A DNA stretch of 64,000 nucleotides. Source: Parasphingorhabdus litoris DSM 22379 (GTDB lineage Bacteria > Pseudomonadota > Alphaproteobacteria > Sphingomonadales > Sphingomonadaceae). The stretch is from the NCBI RefSeq assembly GCF_020906275.1, contig NZ_CP086727.1, positions 1,984,001 to 2,048,000 on the forward strand, read 5' to 3'. Below the pieces are notes generated by a model. The model saw only the letters and a program-made list of their open reading frames with translations, searched no databases and was not told the origin of the DNA. Positions 35,624 through 44,659 of the stretch are shown here, one piece after another. Position 1 is the stretch's first letter; the number at the start of each line of letters is the position of its first letter. The translations under genes and the position numbers were made by a program.

Positions 35624-38600
35624 CTAGAATCTCTTCTTGATTTTAATCGCGCCGCCAAAGCTTTTCAAATCACCGAATCCAGCATGACCATCTGCTGAAA
35701 GCGACCAGCCATCGCCAAAGCCCTGGCTAATACCGCCGCTTAATTGCCATCGATTTTCGATATCAAAACCAAGAGTGGTAAAAGCCGATGAACCCGGCCC
35801 TGCTGCAATAAAACGCGAAGTAATGCTGGATTGTGTATCCCCGCGATGGTGATATCCAACAGCGCTCAGCCTTACAGATGTCTGATCCCAATCCTGTTCA
35901 AAATTTAGGCCATAGCCGAAAGTGATGCGATCAAAATCAACTGCATCAATTTGCAGATCAGTGATACCATTACCCACCAGTGCTATAGAATCTTGACTAA
36001 AGTGATCATATTGGATGCTGACAAATGGTCGAACAGGCCAGACATCTTCGCCGTTACCATCAATGGTAATCTGCAATCCTGCGCCATAAGTCTCACTATC
36101 AGCTTTACCTGTCTGGGTGGCTCCGAAACCAGGCACGCCCCCCGCCGTAACCATGGTCAAGCCATTTTCACCAGTCCCGTAGGTCACGGCAAGGTCGATA
36201 TGCCCAGTCAGTCCTGACGAGCCGCCGCCAAAGCCAGCGCTGCCATGAATACCGAAGCGGAACAGATCGCTGTCTGCGGTGTCGACTGTTCCACGCAAAC
36301 CACGGCTATCAAAATCGGAATGGCGCGCTGCAAACCCAACTTTCCATCCAGCAAGGTCAATATTGGCAATACCTGCTGTTAGTTCAAATCCATCCGAACG
36401 ATAACCGATATTGTTAATGGTCGTATCATTGCGATGATAATTATAGTTTACAGAGCCCCAGATGGCAGGGCTTTCTGTCTCGCCACCACTTCCGGTAAGC
36501 CCATTCTCAGATCGTCTGTCGATATTGGTAGCGCTACTGCGGAGAACGGATGCCGTGTCGCTATCATTGGAATCGCTGGGTTGATAAATATTCAACAGAG
36601 TTTGTAAAAACTGGCTCTGAGTGAACCTGCTGCCATCAATACCGGCATTGGCGATTTCGGGAACAAGCTCGTCAAGCAATGCGGGGAGTGTCGCTTCATC
36701 CGCAAGCCCGTCAAGACCCAAAGTAAGAGCTTCAATGCCGCCAACTAGCCTGCCAGCAAGCAAATCGCCGGTCAGTGATTGCGCTGCCGCGCGCTGATTT
36801 ATTGATAATCCGCCAATACCACTCAAGTCGGTCGGCTTGGTCACCAGGTTCACACCAAAATCTACGCGATCAAAGACCAGTTCCTGGCTGACAAGCACGC
36901 CATCAAACAAACCGTTCACGTTATCAAAGCGACCAGAGAGGCCAGTACCGCCATCAATCAAAGTGATAGTATCTGTCTTTGGTATCTCGGACTGGTTAAG
37001 TGTCAAATTGCCTGCCAATGTAACATCACCAGATACAGTGATACTATCGAAATCAGGCAGTGTTCCGACATTCAGAGTCAGATCGCCGTCAGTAGTTTGG
37101 GTAAAATCACCATTGATAGCAAAATTACCGAACCCGGCCATATTCACGCCAAGGCTACCGCCATTGGTGAGATTACCGTTCAAAATTGCCCCGTTTGCGG
37201 CCTGCAAGCTGGCACCAGTTGCAACGGTGCTTTGGACAGAGGATAGCGTGCCTAGCAAGATCGTCTCGCCTGCATTGAAATTGACGTTATTCAAACCAAC
37301 ATGTGAGCCGCCCAGGGTGTAGCCATCAACATTGAAATTATAGGTTTCAAATTCCGCAATGCTATCGCCTGCGCCGCCGCTATTGTTAATGAGGCCAGCT
37401 GCTGCGTCAAAGTTGAGCGTGTCGGCATCATCACCGCCGCGAAGCATCTCTGTTGTGCCGCCATTAAAGTTAAACGTGTCCGCGCCTGCACCGAGCATGA
37501 TCGCGCCGTTAACAGTGCCGCTATCTGCCACTGTGACGATGTCATCACCCTCAAAGGTCATGATCGCGCCGCTCACGGTGCCAAGGATATTGAGAGTGTC
37601 GTTCGAGGTTGTGCTGCCGCCCTGCGCCATGGTGGCAATACCAGTGGTGCCGCCGCTGATTATCTGGCCTACAGCGACGGTCAAATCGGTGCCGCGCTCC
37701 GTAACGGTGACGATGCCGTTGTCACCGCCGGTGACATCACCGCCGATATCGAGCAGCAAATCACCGGTTCCTGCATCGGCAAAAATACCTGTTCTACCGC
37801 CGCTCACAACAGCCGTATTTATAACGACACTATCGGTGCCAGAATGGCTTACATTAATACCATTGAGACCGCCCGTCACAGAGCCGGCGCTGCTGTCGAT
37901 GCTGATGCCCGCAGATGCTGCCCTACCCGATGCCTCTATGCCGTTACCGGCAGTACCGGTCACATCGGCCGTGGTGATCAAAAGCATTCCGGTGCCTCGG
38001 TTAGTAGCCTTAATTCCATCCGTTGAGCCCGTAACTAAGCCAGCGGTTATCACTTCCAAATTTCCTGTTTCGCGACCTGGATTTGCAAACTGGTCCGCGT
38101 AAATGCCAAATCCATCGCTAGCTGCTACATCAACCGCTTCAATCGATAAAATACCAGTGCCATAGTTGCGGCCAAAAATGCCTGCCACGGCGCCAGAGAC
38201 CGGACCAGAGGCTTCTATAATCAAATCCGTGCCCGGAGGTGAAAGGGTAGAAGCAGCCCCGTTTACTGCCAATATACCATAGCCATTTTGCCCTAAGGCC
38301 TCATTGACCTGTATGTTAACCTCGCCTGTGCCGAAGCTTCTAGCCTCAATACCTGACCGTAAGCCGGATATCACACCAGTTGTGGTGATTGTTATACCAG
38401 TACCAGATGAGCTGCTCGCATCTATCGCTGTGCCAGTAAGTGCAGATACATTTGTAGCAGATACCGTCACGGCCCCACTTCCTCCGTTATTTGCCCTAAT
38501 ACCGATAAAATCGCCTACAACATTGCCCGTTGCATTAACGTCAACGAAGGTACCAAAACCCAACGCTGTGATAGCATTGCCACCAAAGCCAAGCGCTGCC

Positions 38601-41600
38601 GTGACTGAATTAGTAGAAACCGAAACGCTGCCAGCGTTGGAATTAACAGCGCTAATACCCCCGGATACTATGCCTGTGGTTCGAACTATTAAATCATTGG
38701 AAGCCGGCGCTCCGAAAGATTGATTTCGCACATCAATTGCGGCCTGCGAAGCTTCGATATTATTTGCGGTGATGATCGTATCGCCGCTACCGCTATGACG
38801 CGCATAAATTCCTACTCGAGCGTTAACATCTCCAGCCGCGGTAATTGAAAGCGCTGATCCAGCAGTCCTTGCTGACACCGCTCGGCCATATGTGGCATCA
38901 GTTGCCGACACGTCCTGAGCATGCACCACTGTTGCACCTGCGCCTTCATTCTCAACTCTTATGCCATAAGTACCGCCCGTAACGGTGCCCGTACTGCTGT
39001 TGATCGTCAGATCAGTTCCTGAGTTTAAGGCAAATATTCCATTTCTTGCTGTACCCGTTACATCGGCGCTGGTGATAGATAATATACCGGAACCATAGTT
39101 TTCGGCGCGGATGCCATCATTGGCACTGACAACATCACCAGCAGTGGTACCTATGACAAGATTTGTGCCTGCGGAACTGTTGCTTGCAAAGATACCGTTG
39201 CCCGATGTCCCGGTCACATCAGCAGTCATGACGGACAACAGTCCAGTACCATTGTTGACCGCATTAATGCCGGTCGCACCGCTCACTGTGCCGGTAGTCG
39301 TGATGGAGAGATCTGTTCCTGCGGGGCCATAGCTTCCGTTACGCGCGAAAATGCCGGTAAAATTGGTCCCGGTCGCGTTCACGGCATTGATGGCGAGTGC
39401 ACCACTGCCTTCGTTTCGCGCATCAATACCTGTATTGAGACCAGATGCGGTTCCCGTAACCGTGATATCAAGACTGCTGCCGCTACCATTGGCAAAAATG
39501 CCTGCATTTGTGGTGGCGGTGACATTGTTGGCTACAATCGTCTGCGCACCGGCGCCGCTTTGTCTGGTTAGGATACCATAGCCGGAACCGGTGACATTAT
39601 TGGCGTTGATATTGAGAATGCCGCTGCCATTTTGACCGCCGTAAATGCCATTTCGACCGCCGATGACCGTGCCGGTGGAGGTGATGGACAAATCGGTAGC
39701 ATTAGCGCCGCTAATAGCATTGATGCCATCGCCAATTGTGCCCGTACTATTGAGTGCGGTGATGGTTGTGCTGCCGAAGCCCCGATTAATGGTCTCGATG
39801 CCGTTGGTACCGCCGGTCACATCGCCCGTTGACGAAACAATGATGTCCGTACCTGTGCCCGGATCAAAAAAATTAACCGGGCCAGAAATTACGGCCAAAA
39901 TACCCGCGTCCGTCGTACCGGAGCTAGTGACGGTCCCGCTGCCTGCATCTACAGAAACGGATCCCATGCCAATAGCGCGCGCAGCTACACCTGCTCCATC
40001 GGTCGTAACGTTGCCTGTCAATGTAACATTGACATCACCTGACCCGATACCGTCAACTGCAAATACCGAAAGTGGTCCGGTTGAAATCGCGGTTGTTGTG
40101 ATATCGCCAGCCGTAATATCAATATCACCCAAATCGGCAGAGCCGAATATACCAATATTGCTGCCCATGACGCTGCTGCCGCTGGAATCAATACTGATCG
40201 ACCCGGCAACGTCAGCATATGCAACGATACCGGCAAGCCGGCCACTTACATTGCCATTGCTGATGCTATCGCCAATATTGATGTTGCCACCTGTACCGCC
40301 GCGTGTATCAGCAAAAATGCCAGTTCCACCAGTTCCTGTAACACCGCCGATAGTGCCCACATCCTGAATGGAGACGTCACCGCCCGCACTGTTCGCCAAA
40401 ATGCCAACACCACCGGTGCCAGTAATCGTATCAACAGAAGTGATCGTGATCGCACCACCCGCCGAAGCCACATCAATTCCGTCGCCGGCCTGACCGGTTA
40501 CACTGTCGAGATTATCGATCGTGATCGCTGTCCCCGCGGTGCGGCTGTATATGCCATCGGTTGCGCCGACCACGTCGCCCGAACTGCCCTGTATGGTAAT
40601 CGTGCCGGTACCAGTGGAGCTGGCATCTATGCCAGCACCGGCTTGTCCCGTCACAACCGCTGTTGAGGCCAGCGTGATGACCGTGTCGCCATCCACTGCA
40701 TCGCTGTCGATACCAATTGTACCGCCAGTCACATCATCCACCGTCACCGAAACATCGCCTGCGCCTATATCCCACGCACGGATGCCGACGCTGCCCATAA
40801 CCGTACCTGCGCTGCTGTCCACTGTAACACCACCGCCGTCAGAGCTGAACGCGAAAATGCCGGCACCACGAGTGGCAGTGACATCGGCCGTGGTCACAGA
40901 AATCGCACCTATGCCTGTACTCTGCACAACGATGCCGCCCATAACTGCACCTGCGCTGCTGTCCACCATAATGTCGCCGCCGGAGCTGCGCGCAAAAATA
41001 CCCTGACCATTGGTGCCGGTAACATCGGCCGTGGTCACGGAAACCGAACCTGTGCCGGCATCCACCGCAAAAATGCCGTCGTTACCGCCCATAACCGTGC
41101 TAGCGCTGCTGTCCACTGTAACACCGCGGCCAGTGCTGAGCGCGAAAATGCCGTTACCGTTACTGCTGGTCACATCACCAATTGCTGCTGCGTCGCCAAT
41201 GTTAATCGCCCCCTCGGTCACCGCCAATATGCCAGCGCCATTGATGAAATTTACTCCGCCGATAGTGATGTTGCCCGTACCCGTGCCGGCAATCCCGCCA
41301 ACCCGGCCGGTGCCCTGTATCGAGATATCGCCGGTGCCTGCAACAGCCAATATGCCATTGCCGCCGGTGCCAAGGATGGTGTCGACATCAGTGATCGTAA
41401 TATTGCCGCCATTCGACATTGCATCAATGCCGTCGCCTGCATTGCCGGTGATGCTGGCGATATTATCGACCAATATGTCCGCGCCCATTGTGCCGATCTC
41501 AAGACCATCGGTGCCGCCCACAATCGTGCCGGAACTGCCCTGAACCGTGATATTGGCCATCGCGCCTGTGGACGTCGCAAAAATACCCTGCTCCGCCGTG

Positions 41601-44119
41601 CCTTCTACATCTGCAGTTGCACCCAGCGTAATCATTGTTGTGCCACTGCCAGCCCGGGTAAGGATACCAACATCATCGCCGGTCACATCATTCACCGTCA
41701 CCGAAACATTACCTGCGCCTGTATTCTGCGCACGAATGCCGTCGTCACCGCCGATAACTGTGCCTGCGCTGCTATCCACTGTAACACCGCCGCCTGAGCT
41801 GCCCGCGTTAATACCGACACTACCAGTGCCAGTCACATCGGCCGTGGTCACGGAAACCGAACCTCCGCCCTGCGCAAAGATGCCCTCGTTGCTGCCCACA
41901 ACCATGCCAGCGCCGCTGTCCACCGCAATATCGCCAAAGTTTATCGCGAGAATGCCGGCACCATTCGTGCCGGTAATCCCGCCAACCCGGCCGGTGCCCT
42001 GTATCGAGATATCGCCGGTGCCTGCAGCAGCCAATATGCCATTGCCGCCGGTTCCAAGGATGGTGTCGACATCCGTGATCGTAATATTGCCGCCATTCGA
42101 CATTGCATCAATGCCGTCACCTGCATTGCCGGTTACGCTGTCGAGATTATCGATCGTGATCGCAGCCCCAGCGGAGCGGCTGAATATGCCATCGGTTGCG
42201 CCAACCACATCGCCCGAACTGCCCTGAATGGTAATCCTGCCGGTACCAGTGGAGCGCGCATCTATGCCAGTTTCGGTTTGTCCCGTCACGACCGCCGTTG
42301 AGCTCAGCGTGATGACCGTGTCACCATTCACTGCATCACTGTCGATACCAATTGTACTGCCGGTCACATCGTCCACCGTCACCGAAACATCGCCTGCGCG
42401 TGTATCCGTTGCAACAATGCCCCTGTTGCTACCTATAACCGTGCCTGCGCTACTGTCCACCGTAATGCCGCCGCCCCTGCTGAACGCAAAAATACCCTGA
42501 CCATTGGTGCCGGTAACATCGGCCGTGGTCACAGAAACAGCACCGTCGCTTGCATCCCGCGCAACAATGCCGCTGTCTCCGCCCACAACCGTGCCTGCAC
42601 TGCTATTCACTGCAATACCGCCAGAGCTGAAAGCGAAAATGCCGGTACCACCAGTGCCAGTAACATCGGCCGTGGTTACGGAAACAGAGCCAAAGCCTGT
42701 CTCCTCCGCACGGATGCCGTCGTTATCGCCCATAACCGTGCCTGCGCTGCTATTCACAGTAATAGACCTGACAGAGCTGCGCACAAAGCTGCGCGCAAAA
42801 ATGCCGGTACCACCAGTGCTAGTAACATCGGCCGTGGTCACGGAAACAGCACCGCCCCGAGAATCCCGCGCAAAAATGCCGTCGTTACCGCCCATAACCG
42901 CGCCTGCATTGCTATTCACTGTAACACCGCCGCCAAAGCTGCGCGCATAAATACCGGCACCACCAGTGCCAGTAACATCGGCCGTGGTCACGGAAACAGC
43001 ACCGCTGCGAGCATCCTCCGCAAAGATGCCGTCGTGACCGCCCATAACCGTTCCTGCGCTGCTGTGCACTGTAACACCGCCGCCAAAGCTGCGCGCAAGA
43101 ATGCCGAGTCTATTGGTGCCAGTGACATCATCCACCGTCACGGAAACAGCACCGCCGCGAGCATCCTCCGCAAAGACGCCGTCGTGACCGCCCATAACCG
43201 TTCCTGCGCTGCTGTGCACTGTAACACCGCCGCCAAAGCTGCGCCCAAAAATGCCGGTACCACCAGTGCCAGTCACATCGGCCGTGGTCACAGAAATCAA
43301 ACCTGCGCCTGTATCCTCCGCACGGATGCCGTCGTCACCGCCCATAACCGTACCCGCGCTGCTGTCCACTATAACACCGGCACCCCTGCTGACCGCCTTA
43401 ATGCCGACACCATTGCTACTGGTCACATCAGCCGTCGTCACGGAAACAACGCTTGTGCCAAAATTTCCCGCCGACACACCGTCGTCACCGCCCATAACCA
43501 TGCCAGCGCTGCTGTCCACTGTAACACCGCCGCCAAGGCTGACCGCAAGAATGCCGACACCGTTGCTGCTGGTCACATCAGCCGTCGTCACGGAAACAGC
43601 ACCTGTACCAAGATTTTCTGCCGAGACTCCGTAGCTACCGTTGCCGGTGATCTCGCCCTCTGCAACCACTGTCAGATCACCAACGCCACCGGTAACAATT
43701 GTGTCCACACCGCGGTTTGCACCGATCACGCCGGAGCCTGTGTTGACAATGTTCAGCGTCTGGGAACCGCCACCCCGGATAGATATACCATCGCTACTTG
43801 CCGAGTTGACGGTGGTCGGGGTCGCCGCATCGCCAACGACAACAGTCAGGTCGTCGACAGTTGTCGCGATACCGTCTATTTCGGCGGGGGCGGGCGCAAC
43901 ACAGACAATAGTGTCGCCGGTCAAGGCCGGATTGGGCGTACATTCGGCCGGTACGGCCTGTGCTTGGGCTTCTGTGTTTAAAGAAAGGGAAAGAGCAACG
44001 GTAGAACCGCCTATAAAAAGACTGGCTAAAGCCTGCTTACGGTTTTTTACGATATAGTTGGACCAGTTTTTGCTTGCGCCAGGTATAATGCATCCCAGAA
44101 TATTGTTACCCTTTATCAC
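35624..44119 (-). CDS. Giant repetitive autotransporter (type Va)
   Basis: The 2831-residue protein begins with an extended signal peptide (about 1-54, ending in TEAQAQA, with a basic region KNWSNYIVKNRKQAL before the hydrophobic core). A passenger of some 2200 residues is built from short beta-helix-like repeats such as TVMGGDDGI, GAVSVTTADVTGTGG and GIFARSFGGGVTVDSSAG, with a common period of 50 residues (150 bp). Residues 2350-2500 form the junction, and the last ~285 residues are the outer-membrane beta-barrel, starting near ESPAIWGSVNYNYHRND and ending in KIKKRF with the terminal aromatic. The passenger is Gly/Thr/Asp/Val-rich and nearly free of cysteine. It likely serves adhesion or aggregation; no enzymatic domain is seen. 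An AT-rich region precedes it. The 50-residue repeats suggest length variation. Confidence 0.9.
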   Translation of the reverse strand: MIKGNNILGCIIPGASKNWSNYIVKNRKQALASLFIGGSTVALSLSLNTEAQAQAVPAECTPNPALTGDTIVCVAPAPAEIDGIATTVDDLTVVVGDAATPTTVNSASSDGISIRGGGSQTLNIVNTGSGVIGANRGVDTIVTGGVGDLTVVAEGEITGNGSYGVSAENLGTGAVSVTTADVTSSNGVGILAVSLGGGVTVDSSAGMVMGGDDGVSAGNFGTSVVSVTTADVTSSNGVGIKAVSRGAGVIVDSSAGTVMGGDDGIRAEDTGAGLISVTTADVTGTGGTGIFGRSFGGGVTVHSSAGTVMGGHDGVFAEDARGGAVSVTVDDVTGTNRLGILARSFGGGVTVHSSAGTVMGGHDGIFAEDARSGAVSVTTADVTGTGGAGIYARSFGGGVTVNSNAGAVMGGNDGIFARDSRGGAVSVTTADVTSTGGTGIFARSFVRSSVRSITVNSSAGTVMGDNDGIRAEETGFGSVSVTTADVTGTGGTGIFAFSSGGIAVNSSAGTVVGGDSGIVARDASDGAVSVTTADVTGTNGQGIFAFSRGGGITVDSSAGTVIGSNRGIVATDTRAGDVSVTVDDVTGSTIGIDSDAVNGDTVITLSSTAVVTGQTETGIDARSTGTGRITIQGSSGDVVGATDGIFSRSAGAAITIDNLDSVTGNAGDGIDAMSNGGNITITDVDTILGTGGNGILAAAGTGDISIQGTGRVGGITGTNGAGILAINFGDIAVDSGAGMVVGSNEGIFAQGGGSVSVTTADVTGTGSVGINAGSSGGGVTVDSSAGTVIGGDDGIRAQNTGAGNVSVTVNDVTGDDVGILTRAGSGTTMITLGATADVEGTAEQGIFATSTGAMANITVQGSSGTIVGGTDGLEIGTMGADILVDNIASITGNAGDGIDAMSNGGNITITDVDTILGTGGNGILAVAGTGDISIQGTGRVGGIAGTGTGNITIGGVNFINGAGILAVTEGAINIGDAAAIGDVTSSNGNGIFALSTGRGVTVDSSASTVMGGNDGIFAVDAGTGSVSVTTADVTGTNGQGIFARSSGGDIMVDSSAGAVMGGIVVQSTGIGAISVTTADVTATRGAGIFAFSSDGGGVTVDSSAGTVMGSVGIRAWDIGAGDVSVTVDDVTGGTIGIDSDAVDGDTVITLASTAVVTGQAGAGIDASSTGTGTITIQGSSGDVVGATDGIYSRTAGTAITIDNLDSVTGQAGDGIDVASAGGAITITSVDTITGTGGVGILANSAGGDVSIQDVGTIGGVTGTGGTGIFADTRGGTGGNINIGDSISNGNVSGRLAGIVAYADVAGSISIDSSGSSVMGSNIGIFGSADLGDIDITAGDITTTAISTGPLSVFAVDGIGSGDVNVTLTGNVTTDGAGVAARAIGMGSVSVDAGSGTVTSSGTTDAGILAVISGPVNFFDPGTGTDIIVSSTGDVTGGTNGIETINRGFGSTTITALNSTGTIGDGINAISGANATDLSITSTGTVIGGRNGIYGGQNGSGILNINANNVTGSGYGILTRQSGAGAQTIVANNVTATTNAGIFANGSGSSLDITVTGTASGLNTGIDARNEGSGALAINAVNATGTNFTGIFARNGSYGPAGTDLSITTTGTVSGATGINAVNNGTGLLSVMTADVTGTSGNGIFASNSSAGTNLVIGTTAGDVVSANDGIRAENYGSGILSITSADVTGTARNGIFALNSGTDLTINSSTGTVTGGTYGIRVENEGAGATVVHAQDVSATDATYGRAVSARTAGSALSITAAGDVNARVGIYARHSGSGDTIITANNIEASQAAIDVRNQSFGAPASNDLIVRTTGIVSGGISAVNSNAGSVSVSTNSVTAALGFGGNAITALGFGTFVDVNATGNVVGDFIGIRANNGGSGAVTVSATNVSALTGTAIDASSSSGTGITITTTGVISGLRSGIEARSFGTGEVNIQVNEALGQNGYGILAVNGAASTLSPPGTDLIIEASGPVSGAVAGIFGRNYGTGILSIEAVDVAASDGFGIYADQFANPGRETGNLEVITAGLVTGSTDGIKATNRGTGMLLITTADVTGTAGNGIEASGRAASAGISIDSSAGSVTGGLNGINVSHSGTDSVVINTAVVSGGRTGIFADAGTGDLLLDIGGDVTGGDNGIVTVTERGTDLTVAVGQIISGGTTGIATMAQGGSTTSNDTLNILGTVSGAIMTFEGDDIVTVADSGTVNGAIMLGAGADTFNFNGGTTEMLRGGDDADTLNFDAAAGLINNSGGAGDSIAEFETYNFNVDGYTLGGSHVGLNNVNFNAGETILLGTLSSVQSTVATGASLQAANGAILNGNLTNGGSLGVNMAGFGNFAINGDFTQTTDGDLTLNVGTLPDFDSITVSGDVTLAGNLTLNQSEIPKTDTITLIDGGTGLSGRFDNVNGLFDGVLVSQELVFDRVDFGVNLVTKPTDLSGIGGLSINQRAAAQSLTGDLLAGRLVGGIEALTLGLDGLADEATLPALLDELVPEIANAGIDGSRFTQSQFLQTLLNIYQPSDSNDSDTASVLRSSATNIDRRSENGLTGSGGETESPAIWGSVNYNYHRNDTTINNIGYRSDGFELTAGIANIDLAGWKVGFAARHSDFDSRGLRGTVDTADSDLFRFGIHGSAGFGGGSSGLTGHIDLAVTYGTGENGLTMVTAGGVPGFGATQTGKADSETYGAGLQITIDGNGEDVWPVRPFVSIQYDHFSQDSIALVGNGITDLQIDAVDFDRITFGYGLNFEQDWDQTSVRLSAVGYHHRGDTQSSITSRFIAAGPGSSAFTTLGFDIENRWQLSGGISQGFGDGWSLSADGHAGFGDLKSFGGAIKIKKRF
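41200..43640 (-). repeat. 150-bp tandem modules in the autotransporter passenger
   Basis: The region encodes successive 50-residue units of the type GTGGTGIFARSFGGGVTV-x-SSAGTVMGG-x-DGIFA-x-DA-x-GGAVSVTTADVT. Neighbouring units around 43030 and 43180 are nearly identical at the DNA level and exactly 150 bp apart. A second, longer module (about 41251-41580 and again near 41941-42126) encodes GNAGDGIDAMSNGGNITITD and GTGDISIQGTGRVGG. Reading the complementary strand gives long artefact frames. Confidence 0.8.
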
Positions 44120-44139
44120 GCTAAACTCACTCCCAGTTG

Positions 44140-44225
44140 ATTACGTCACAAATTAAATTGAACGTCTGAAATAATAATTAGAATAATCATTGAATAAACA
44201 AATTACTATTTATGGAGTTATATTC
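44140..44225. promoter_or_regulatory. AT-rich divergent promoter region of the giant autotransporter
   Basis: The tract before the autotransporter start is strongly AT-rich, with AATAATAATTAGAATAATCA and similar runs, in contrast to the GC-balanced genome around it. It separates the autotransporter from a divergent small frame. Such tracts often mark silenced, horizontally gained surface genes (H-NS-like or MucR/Ros-type control), but no binding site was identified. Confidence 0.4.
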
Positions 44226-44233
44226 TACTGGCA

Positions 44234-44542
44234 ATGGTAATTTTGCTGATATTCCATTTGGTTATTTATTTTATACTTTATGGAATTGATCATCATCAAC
44301 TGATCGCTTCCGATCGGCTCTCGCAACAGGCAGTTAGTGATGAAATCTTTGAATCGGCTGGTTTGGCGTCAAAGCTGCGGAAACAGAAGCGGGCTATGGC
44401 TCTAGCCGCGAACAACGACCGATATATCTGTCAAGGAAAAGACCGTCCGGTCGATTGGTACACGGTCTTCTCCGAGCCCATTGCAGATGGAGCCTTCGAG
44501 ATATATTCTCAGGCCCCGATCTCCAACGACAATGAGAGCTAA
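44234..44542 (+). CDS. Possible small membrane protein, unrecognised
   Basis: The 102-codon frame begins with a very hydrophobic stretch (MVILLIFHLVIYFILYGI), then becomes polar and charged (HQLIASDRLSQQAVSDEIFESAGLASKLRKQKRAMALAANNDRYICQ) with a plausible soluble C-terminus. There is no proper ribosome site at 44234 and the start region is inside the AT-rich tract, so the N-terminus may be fortuitous. A later start may be used, or it is a remnant. No family is recognised. Confidence 0.35.
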   Translation: MVILLIFHLVIYFILYGIDHHQLIASDRLSQQAVSDEIFESAGLASKLRKQKRAMALAANNDRYICQGKDRPVDWYTVFSEPIADGAFEIYSQAPISNDNES

Positions 44543-44659
44543 ATGGAATTGAATGGAAAAATGACATTTTGGAATTCTACGCACACAAAACAGTCTATTC
44601 CTCGCCCTATTTTTCCACGTGAACCCTCCAGACTCGCGGCTTAAGGTATCCACGAAGTT

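Noticed and set aside
41200..43640. CRISPR-like regular repeats
   Set aside because: The repeats lie in frame in one reading frame with a 150-bp (50-codon) period and code for beta-helix modules; there are no short direct repeats with unique spacers and no cas genes.
36837..43981. Long frames on the plus strand within the giant autotransporter gene, giving Pro/Val/Thr-rich proteins
   Set aside because: They are complements of the repeated Gly/Thr/Asp codons of the autotransporter. No start signals, no recognised domains, repetitive translation only.
44402..44653. Minus-strand frame of 83 codons next to HyuB
   Set aside because: No ribosome site, no recognisable features, overlaps another weak frame on the plus strand; both are probably chance.
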